This document shows positions 58,010 to 64,000 of a DNA stretch of 64,000 nt, piece after piece (position 1 is the first letter of the stretch; each line of letters begins with the position of its first letter). This DNA comes from Amycolatopsis sp. FBCC-B4732 (GTDB lineage Bacteria; Actinomycetota; Actinomycetes; Mycobacteriales; Pseudonocardiaceae): positions 2,752,001-2,816,000 of the forward strand of contig NZ_CP095376.1 of assembly GCF_023008405.1 (NCBI RefSeq). The letters run 5' to 3'. A program made the translations under genes and the position numbers. The notes under the pieces are model-generated. The model searched no databases, was not told the DNA's origin, and was given only the letters and a program-made list of their open reading frames with translations.

Positions 58010-58879
58010 CTAGAGCGAGCTCCAGGCTTGGGCGCGCTGGAGCAGGCGGTCGCGCACCAGGCTCACCGCCGGGCGGGGTGGCGTGGTGCAGGTGACCAGG
58101 TACCAGGTGTTGAGCGGTGGGGTCTCGGGCTCGTGGACCAGCTCCACCGAACCCGTCTCCAGTGCCGCCGCCGCGAGGTAGCGGGGCAGGACCGTCGCGC
58201 CCGCGCCCGCGATCACCACCGCCAGGACCGCGCGCAGGTCCGGGACCACCACCGCGACCCGGTTCGGCGGGCGCCTGCCGAACTCGCTGCGCCAGTAGCG
58301 GCGGATGATCGGCAACTCCTCGGCGTAGGCCACGAGCGGCAACGCCGCCAGCGCGCCGACCGGGTCGGCCGCCAGCCGCGCCGGGTCGATGCCGCGGGCC
58401 AGCGCCGGGGCGGCGACCAGGACGAACTCTTCGTCGATCATCGGGGTCGCGGTCAGCGCGCGGTCGCGCGGCCGCACCGACGAGACGACGAGGTCGAGGC
58501 GGGCCGCGGTGAGCGCGGCCAGCAGTTCCTCGGCGAGGCCGAGCGTCACGGTGAGCTGGAGCCCGCGCGTGACCAGCGGGGTGAGCGCGGGCAGTACCCG
58601 GGTCGCCATCGCGTCGCTCGCGCCGCCGAGCGCGACCTTGCCGAGCGGGACGGCGTCGTCCGGGCCGGGCGTGAGCGCGCCCCGCAGTTCGTCGATCCGG
58701 GTGCCGACGCGCGCGGCCAGCTCGACCGCGCGGGCGGTCGGCGCGGCGCCGTGGCGGGACCGGGTGAACAGCGGCTCGCCCAGCTCCTTCTCCAGCCTCG
58801 ACAGCTGGCCGGTGACGGCGGGCTGGGTCAGGCCCAGCTCCGCCGCGGCGGCGGAGAGCGAGCCACCTTCCATAAGCAC
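58010..58879 (-). CDS. LysR-family regulator, short N-terminus
   Basis: A LysR protein of about 289 residues: EGGSLSAAAAELGLTQPAVTGQLSRLEKELGEPLFTR is the HTH, followed by a periplasmic-binding-like effector domain. The usual opening (about ten residues with a LRxFxxV pattern) is not recognisable; the frame before SITVLMEGG continues as Pro/Ala-rich sequence up to 58981 inside the DJ-1 gene. GTG 58879 is a conservative start. It is divergent from DJ-1 gene, about 100 bases apart. Confidence 0.7.
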   Translation of the reverse strand: MLMEGGSLSAAAAELGLTQPAVTGQLSRLEKELGEPLFTRSRHGAAPTARAVELAARVGTRIDELRGALTPGPDDAVPLGKVALGGASDAMATRVLPALTPLVTRGLQLTVTLGLAEELLAALTAARLDLVVSSVRPRDRALTATPMIDEEFVLVAAPALARGIDPARLAADPVGALAALPLVAYAEELPIIRRYWRSEFGRRPPNRVAVVVPDLRAVLAVVIAGAGATVLPRYLAAAALETGSVELVHEPETPPLNTWYLVTCTTPPRPAVSLVRDRLLQRAQAWSSL

Positions 58880-58979
58880 CGTTATGGATGGTACCGGCCG
58901 CGCCGGACTACCGGCCGGGTTCGCGCGGTTGACCCCGGCGTGCGGGGCACCGGGTCCCGCGGACAAGGAAAACCCCGAC

Positions 58980-59690
58980 ATGGCAAGGATCCTGATGATC
59001 GTTTCGGCCGCCGGCCGGCTGCGCCTCGCCGACGGCACCGACCACCCGACCGGCTTCTGGGCCGAGGAGGTCGCCGAGTCGTACCGGGTGCTCACCGAAG
59101 CCGGGCACCACGTCGACGTCGCCACCCCGGAGGGGCGGCAGCCGGTCGCCGACCCGGTCAGCTTCGACGAGCGCGGCGGCGTCGGCCCCGTGGCCGGCGC
59201 GAAGTACCGCTCGTACCTCGACGCGCTCGACGACCTGGCCGCGCCGCTGAAGCTGGCCGACGCGACCGTCGACGGCTACGACGCGCTCTACCTGCCCGGC
59301 GGGCACGGGCCGATGGCCGACCTGGCCACCGACCCCGCGCTCGGGCGGCTGCTGGTCGCCGCGGACGACGCGGGCAAGCTCGTCGCGGCGCTGTGCCACG
59401 GCGTCGCCGGGCTCCTCGCCGCCCGCCGGGACGACGGGACGTTCGCCTTCGCCGGGCGCGCGATGACTTCCTTCAGCGACGACGAAGAACGCCAGGGCGG
59501 CCTGGGGGAGCGGACGCCGTTCTTCGTCGAGGCGCGGCTGCGTGAGCAGGGTGCCGCCGTGACGCCGGGCGCGCCGTGGTCGAGCACGGTCGTCGCCGAG
59601 GCGAACCTCGTCACGGGCCAGAACCCGCAGTCCAGTGTGGACACCGCGGCCCGTGTCGCGCGGCTGCTCGATTCTGGATCGATTTCGTGA
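58980..59690 (+). CDS. DJ-1/PfpI type 1 glutamine-amidotransferase-like protein
   Basis: A 236-residue protein of the Hsp31/YhbO branch: RILMIVSAAGRLRLADGTDHPTGFWAEE, YDALYLPGGHGPMADL, and nucleophile Cys in AALCHGVAGLL with the Glu in GFWAEE. These act as deglycases or chaperones in electrophile stress. AAGGAAAA precedes ATG 58980. The divergent LysR is the likely regulator. Confidence 0.9.
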   Translation: MARILMIVSAAGRLRLADGTDHPTGFWAEEVAESYRVLTEAGHHVDVATPEGRQPVADPVSFDERGGVGPVAGAKYRSYLDALDDLAAPLKLADATVDGYDALYLPGGHGPMADLATDPALGRLLVAADDAGKLVAALCHGVAGLLAARRDDGTFAFAGRAMTSFSDDEERQGGLGERTPFFVEARLREQGAAVTPGAPWSSTVVAEANLVTGQNPQSSVDTAARVARLLDSGSIS

Positions 59691-59936
59691 AATGGATTGT
59701 CGGTGAATATCCGACCGGCAAAGGGAACAATTCGCCAATGGTCACGTGCAGTAGTGGATCGGGTGTCCACGGTGGCGGGTGGGGCGGGTTCGATCATGGA
59801 TCGCGTGGCGAACTCGTGCGTCTGGTCCAGGATCGATAGGTCATTCGGCTGAACTCTGCGGATTGCGTATCCCCCCGCGGCGTCTTGAGCCTTAACCTTG
59901 CGTGATTCTTCACCATGAATCGCACTGGGGAGTGAG
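59691..59936. other. Promoter region of the NRPS/PKS operon
   Basis: 246 AT-richer bases between the DJ-1 gene and the leader ORF. GGGGAG at 59927-59932 is the ribosome site of the 22-codon ORF. No palindrome stands out. Confidence 0.45.
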
Positions 59937-60005
59937 ATGAAGTCGACGTCACCGCCGTGGTTTCCGCGCGCCCATTCGCCGTCGGGAGCCGATACCCGGC
60001 GATGA
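59937..60005 (+). CDS. 22-codon leader ORF coupled to the NRPS start
   Basis: A short frame, MKSTSPPWFP... ending GADTRR and stop, has the best ribosome-binding site of the area (GGGGAG four bases before ATG) and its stop overlaps ATG 60002 of the megasynthase as ATGA. The NRPS start itself has only a distant GGGAG. Translational coupling or a leader-peptide control is likely; the peptide is not hydrophobic. Confidence 0.5.
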   Translation: MKSTSPPWFPRAHSPSGADTRR

Positions 60006-63000
60006 CGCAAGACGGCTGCATCAGACGTTTCGCGGGAATCGCGCGGCAGTCACCCGACCGGATCGCCGTGGTCGAGCACGACTCGGCGGTGAGCTACGCA
60101 CGGCTGGCCGAGCTGGCCGGCGGGCACGCCGCCCGGCTGCTCGACGCCGGTGTCCGGCCGGGTGAGTTCGTCGGCCTGCTCGCCGGGCACGGGACCGCCG
60201 CGATCGCCGCGATCCTCGGCACCCTGGCCGCGGGCTGCGCGTACGTTCCGCTCGACCCGACGTTCCCGCGGGACCGCCTCGCCCACCAGGTCGCGGCGGC
60301 CCGCGTGTCGGCCGTGCTCACCGTCCCCGAGCACGGCGACCTCGCGGAAGCGTTGTGCCGCAACGCTTCCGCGCGGGTCGTCCGGTCCGGTGCGGACACC
60401 GCGCCGCTGCCGGTGCCCGACCCGGACCCGGCCGCGCCGGCCTACGTGCTGTTCACCTCCGGCTCCACCGGCACGCCGAAGGCGGTCGCGCAGACCCACC
60501 GCAACCTGCTGCACGTGGTGGACAACCAGATCGCGACGCTCGCCGTCACCGCGGCCGACCGGCTCAGCCTGCTGGCTTCCTTCGGCTTCGACGCGGCGAT
60601 CCCGGACCTCTACCCGGCGCTGCTGACCGGCGCCGCCGTGGTGCCGGTGGACGTGCGCGCCCACGGCGTGGCCCACGCCGCGCGCGAACTCGCCCGGCAC
60701 CAGGTCACCGTCTACCACTCGACGCCGACGGTCTACCGCTACCTCCTCGACGCGCTCGAGGGCACCCTGCCCTCGGTGCGGACCGTCCTGCTGGGCGGCG
60801 AGCAAGCCACCTACGCCGACGTGCGCCGCGGCCGCTTCGCCGCGGATTGCGTGTACGTCAACGGGTACGGCGCGACCGAGGTGACCTTCGCCGCGCAGTA
60901 CCGGCTGACCGCCGCCGACGTCCCGGCCGACGCCACCGGCCCGCTGCCGATCGGCACCGCGCTGCCCGGCTACACGCTCACCGTGCTCGACGGCGGCGAA
61001 CTCGAAGTCAGCGGCGAATACCTGGTCGACGGCTACTTCGACCAGCCGGGCCCGGCGTTCGGCACCACCGCCGACGGCGTCCGCAGCTACCGCACCGGCG
61101 ACCTCGGCGAGGTCCGGCCGGACGGCACCCTGGTCTGCCTCGGCCGCCTCGACCGGCAGGTCAAGGTGCGCGGGTTCCGCGTCGAACTGACCGAGGTCGA
61201 AGCCCGCCTCGGCGAACAGCCCGGCGTCGCCGAAGCGCGCGCGATCGTGCGGGACGGCGAGCTGCTCGCCTACGTCGTGCCGGCCGGGGAACCGGACGTG
61301 ACGGCGTGGCGGGCCGCGCTGGCCGACGTGCTGCCCGCGCATTCGGTGCCCGCCGCGGTCGTCGCCGTCCCGGCGTTCCCGCTCACGGTCACCGGGAAGC
61401 TGGACGAGGAAGCTCTTCCGGGCCCGCGCCCGGCCGCGCCCGTCGAGGCCGGGCCGATGACCGCGGCGCAACGGCGGGTGCACGCGATCTGGGCCGCGGT
61501 GCTGGGCCACGACGGGTTCGGCATCGACGACGCCTTCTTCGACGTCGGCGGGCACTCCCTGCTGCTGGGCCGGGTCCAGCAGCGGCTGGCCGCGGCGTCC
61601 GGCGTGGACGTCCCGCTGCTCGGCCTGCTGGAGCACCCGACGGTCGCGGCGCAGGCCGCCTACCTGGAACCGGCTGCTTCGGACGGTCCGCGCACCGCGG
61701 TGGCCGAGCCGGACGACGACGAGCCGGGCAGCGACCTGATCGCCGTCGTCGGCCTCGCCTGCCGGTTCCCCGGCGCGCCGGACGCGGACGCGTTCTGGTG
61801 GAACCTCTGCGCGGGCGTCGACGCGGTCCACGACTACGCCGACGACGAGCTGGCCGCGCTCGGCATCGGGCCCGGCCTGCGCGCCGACCCCGCGCACGTG
61901 CGGGCCGGCGGCCGCCTCGACGGGATCGAAGACTTCGACGCCGGGTTCTTCGGGTTCACCGCCGAGGAAGCGGCGCGCACCGACCCGCAGCACCGCCTGT
62001 TCCTGGAGACGGCGTGGCGGGCGCTGGAGGACGCGGGCCGCGATCCGGCGCGGGAACACGGCCCGGTCGGGGTGTTCACCTCCGCCGGGGTCAACCGGTA
62101 CTTCCTCTTCCACCTCTTCGGGAACCCGGCGGTGACCGGCGACGTCGACCCGGACGACTGGGAAGGCCGGCTGCTCGGGCGCCAGCTCACCGACCACCTG
62201 CCCGGCCAGGTCGCCTACCGGCTCGGGCTGACCGGGCCCGCGCTCGCCGTCCAAAGTGCCTGCTCCAGCTCGCTCGCCGCGGTCGGCCTGGCCGCGCAGA
62301 GCCTCGCCGAATACCGCTGCGACCTGGCGATCGCCGGGGGCGTGAGTGTGACGTGGCCGCGGTACCGCGCGGGCGGAATGGCCTCGGCGGACGGCCGCTG
62401 CCGCTCGTTCGACGTGGCCGCCGACGGGGCCGGCTTCGGATCCGGCGCCGGGGTCGTCGTGCTGCGGCGGCTGTCGGACGCGCTCGCCGACCGCGACCAC
62501 ATCCACGCCGTGCTGCCCGGCTGGGCGATGACCAACGACGGCGCCGACCGCGCCGGGTACGCCGTGCCGAGCCCGGCGGGCCAGGCGGCCGCGATCGCCG
62601 AGGCGCTCGCCGTGGCCGAGGTCGATCCGGCCGACGTGGGCCTGATCGAAGCGCACGGCAGCGGCACCCCGCTGGGCGACGCGATCGAGGTCGCCGCGCT
62701 CAACCGGGTGTACCGCGACGTCCCGCCCGGGACGTGCGCGCTCGGTTCGGTCAAGACGAACATCGGGCACCTGGACGCGGCCGCCGGCGTGGCCGGGCTG
62801 ATCAAGGCCGTGCTTGCGGTGCGTCACGGCGTGATCCCGCCGAACTTGCACTTCACCGCGCCGCACCCGGAGGTCGACCTGGCCGGCGGCCCGTGCTTCG
62901 TGCCCGTCAAGGCCACCGACTGGCCCGACGCGCCCCGCCGGGTGGCCGGGGTCAGCGCGTTCGGCATGGGCGGGACCAACGTCCACGTCGTCGTCGAAGA

Positions 63001-63433
63001 AGCACCGGCGCCGGGCCCGCGCGTGACCGCCGAGGGCCCGCACGTCCTGCCGGTCTCGGCGCGCGACCCGCAAGCGTTGCGGGAAGCGCTGTCCGCGGTG
63101 CGGGACCGGCTCGCGGCCGACCCGCCGGACCTCGCCGACGCCGCGTACACCCTCGCCGTCGGCCGCCGGGAGTTCGCCAGCCGCGCGGCCGTGGTCGCTT
63201 CGACCGTCGAGGAAGCCGTCGAGGCCCTCGACACCCTGCTGGCCGAAGGCGGCGACGTCGCCGGGCCGCCGGGCGCGGCCCGGGAGCTGGCCCTCCGCTG
63301 GACCGGCGGCGCCGACGTCGACTGGACCGCCCGCCACGACGGCGCGGAGCCGGGCCGGGTGCCGCTACCCGGCTATCCGTTCCAGCGCGGCAGGTTCTGG
63401 ATCGACCCGCCGGTTCCGGGACACCACCCGTGA
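60002..63433 (+). CDS. Hybrid NRPS-PKS: adenylation - carrier - ketosynthase, no AT
   Basis: A 1143-residue megasynthase. A domain (residues about 10-500) with A3 LFTSGSTGTPKAV, A5 NGYGATE, A7 YRTGDLGEV, A8 GRLDRQVKVRGFRVEL and A10 lysine in TVTGKLDEE. Carrier domain with DVGGHSLLL (Ser519). Ketosynthase (about 578-1000) with Cys754 in QSACSSSLAA, His885 in EAHGSGT and the second His in NIGHLDAAAG. The KS-AT linker and the post-AT linker VPLPGYPFQRGRFW are joined directly, so the AT domain is missing. An amino acid is activated and passed to KS for extension with a trans-supplied malonyl. Start ATG 60002 (GTG 59957 possible). Confidence 0.9.
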   Translation: MTQDGCIRRFAGIARQSPDRIAVVEHDSAVSYARLAELAGGHAARLLDAGVRPGEFVGLLAGHGTAAIAAILGTLAAGCAYVPLDPTFPRDRLAHQVAAARVSAVLTVPEHGDLAEALCRNASARVVRSGADTAPLPVPDPDPAAPAYVLFTSGSTGTPKAVAQTHRNLLHVVDNQIATLAVTAADRLSLLASFGFDAAIPDLYPALLTGAAVVPVDVRAHGVAHAARELARHQVTVYHSTPTVYRYLLDALEGTLPSVRTVLLGGEQATYADVRRGRFAADCVYVNGYGATEVTFAAQYRLTAADVPADATGPLPIGTALPGYTLTVLDGGELEVSGEYLVDGYFDQPGPAFGTTADGVRSYRTGDLGEVRPDGTLVCLGRLDRQVKVRGFRVELTEVEARLGEQPGVAEARAIVRDGELLAYVVPAGEPDVTAWRAALADVLPAHSVPAAVVAVPAFPLTVTGKLDEEALPGPRPAAPVEAGPMTAAQRRVHAIWAAVLGHDGFGIDDAFFDVGGHSLLLGRVQQRLAAASGVDVPLLGLLEHPTVAAQAAYLEPAASDGPRTAVAEPDDDEPGSDLIAVVGLACRFPGAPDADAFWWNLCAGVDAVHDYADDELAALGIGPGLRADPAHVRAGGRLDGIEDFDAGFFGFTAEEAARTDPQHRLFLETAWRALEDAGRDPAREHGPVGVFTSAGVNRYFLFHLFGNPAVTGDVDPDDWEGRLLGRQLTDHLPGQVAYRLGLTGPALAVQSACSSSLAAVGLAAQSLAEYRCDLAIAGGVSVTWPRYRAGGMASADGRCRSFDVAADGAGFGSGAGVVVLRRLSDALADRDHIHAVLPGWAMTNDGADRAGYAVPSPAGQAAAIAEALAVAEVDPADVGLIEAHGSGTPLGDAIEVAALNRVYRDVPPGTCALGSVKTNIGHLDAAAGVAGLIKAVLAVRHGVIPPNLHFTAPHPEVDLAGGPCFVPVKATDWPDAPRRVAGVSAFGMGGTNVHVVVEEAPAPGPRVTAEGPHVLPVSARDPQALREALSAVRDRLAADPPDLADAAYTLAVGRREFASRAAVVASTVEEAVEALDTLLAEGGDVAGPPGAARELALRWTGGADVDWTARHDGAEPGRVPLPGYPFQRGRFWIDPPVPGHHP

Positions 63434-63490
63434 GCCGCACGCACCACCACCCGGCCGCCACCGCGGCCGGACCGAACTGGGGAGTTCTTC

Positions 63491-64000
63491 GTGACCGACA
63501 CGCTGCCCGTCGCGGGCACGCACGGCCCACCGCTGTCCTTTCCGGACACCACGGTCGCCGGACTGGTCCTGGCGCAGGCGGAGAAGACGCCGGACGCGCT
63601 CGCCGTGCGGCAGGGCACCACCCGGCTCACCTACGCTGAGCTCGTCACCGCGGCCTGGGGCGTCGCCGCCGCCCTGCGCGAACGCGGGGCAGGCCCGGGG
63701 ACCCGGGTCGGGGTGTGCGCCCACCGGACGCCCGCCCTCGTGAGCACGGTGCTCGGAGTGCTGCTGTCGGGCGGCGCCTACGTCCCGCTCGACCCGGGCG
63801 GGCCACGTGCCCGGCTGACGGGGATCGCCGCCGACGCCGGGGTGTCCGTCGTCGTCGGGGACGCCGCGGTCGCCGAATTCGGTGCGGGAACGGGGATCGG
63901 CGTCCCGCCGCCCGCCGCGCCCGGCACCTGCCCGGCCACGCCGGACACGACCGCGCACGTGCTCTACACCTCCGGCTCGACCGGGCGACCCAAGGGCGTG
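63491..64000 (+). CDS. NRPS adenylation-domain protein, N-terminal part (cut by edge)
   Basis: 170 codons without stop to the window edge. A domain: DALAVRQGTTRLTYAELV, GVLLSGGAYVPLDPG (A2-like) and HVLYTSGSTGRPKGV (A3). GTG 63491 follows GGGGAG. It continues the assembly line 57 bases after the A-PCP-KS gene; no condensation domain lies before it, so it may activate a starter or be a stand-alone A-type module. Confidence 0.88.
   Translation, partial: MTDTLPVAGTHGPPLSFPDTTVAGLVLAQAEKTPDALAVRQGTTRLTYAELVTAAWGVAAALRERGAGPGTRVGVCAHRTPALVSTVLGVLLSGGAYVPLDPGGPRARLTGIAADAGVSVVVGDAAVAEFGAGTGIGVPPPAAPGTCPATPDTTAHVLYTSGSTGRPKGV

Noticed and set aside
59957..60001. GTG at 59957 as start of the megasynthase
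   Set aside because: It lacks a ribosome site and overlaps the well-supported 22-codon leader; ATG 60002 is coupled to it.
60050..63337. Minus-strand frame opposite the NRPS-PKS
   Set aside because: No domain; the plus strand has full adenylation and ketosynthase motifs.

Overview
The window is about 64 kb of very GC-rich DNA with strong G/C bias at third codon positions, many GTG starts and Shine-Dalgarno sites of the GGAG type. Gene content (DUF222-HNH endonuclease, DUF6292-like, DUF1883 and DUF4326 proteins, an ini-like dynamin locus, abundant TetR, MarR and LuxR regulators, secreted S1 protease, NRPS/PKS genes) points to a filamentous actinomycete, most likely Pseudonocardiaceae and probably Amycolatopsis. 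This is inference from content; there is no rRNA or tRNA to anchor it, and no CRISPR array.

Layout. 1-1864: end of a flavin monooxygenase and a secreted phospholipase C-like protein. 2133-11967: the most distinctive block. A large ATPase/LuxR regulator is followed by an FNEQ/FQNEQ tandem-repeat protein with a His-rich tail, two dynamin-like GTPases (IniA-like and IniC-like), an acidic His/Pro-rich protein and a membrane-anchored Hsp70 lacking a normal substrate-binding domain. The last four genes overlap or nearly touch. The order parallels the mycobacterial iniR-iniBAC locus, but with a different IniB position and added chaperone genes. 12396-15118: MFS transporter, CutA, RraA-like protein, DUF6292-like protein. 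15187-18541: signalling genes (LuxR response regulator, RsbW-like ATPase, double-PAS histidine kinase, stand-alone receiver, STAS protein). 18775-27764: phosphotransferase, DUF4326, a large TPR membrane protein, a PaaK-like adenylating enzyme divergent from a MarR gene, an 18-residue-repeat exported protein, DUF1883, and an MSMEG_6728-like protein.

28234-33172: a Tat-exported glutaminase/GH-like enzyme with a ricin-type lectin domain behind a long palindrome, then a compact spermidine operon (decarboxylase, SpeD, SpeE). 33355-37327: small secreted proteins, a 40-residue membrane protein, and a MarR/MMPL divergent pair with a perfect operator. 37327-38841: a decayed IS5-type end and a DUF222-HNH gene with an SOS box. 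38902-42811: a tightly overlapping five-gene partner-switching operon (STAS, B12-binding sensor, SpoIIE-type phosphatase, RsbW-like kinase, STAS); the B12 protein carries the W-x9-E-H signature of CarH-type cobalamin light sensors. 42911-49491: VanZ-RDD protein, antitoxin-like protein, PPOX protein with a stress-sigma-like promoter, membrane sulfatase, small secreted protein, streptogrisin-like protease and RibD/DHFR-like protein.

49585-50017 is a broken IS481 transposase. 50014-59690 holds TetR/hydrolase, NAD-binding, VOC/DoxX, TetR/TetX-like monooxygenase/hydrolase/PucR, LysR and DJ-1 family genes, several behind clear palindromic operators. At 60002 a nonribosomal peptide/polyketide cluster begins: a 22-codon leader ORF overlaps the start of an A-PCP-KS protein with no acyltransferase, and a second adenylation domain runs off the right edge. 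The strongest candidates for new biology are the ini-like dynamin/Hsp70/repeat-protein locus and the B12-sensor partner-switching operon.
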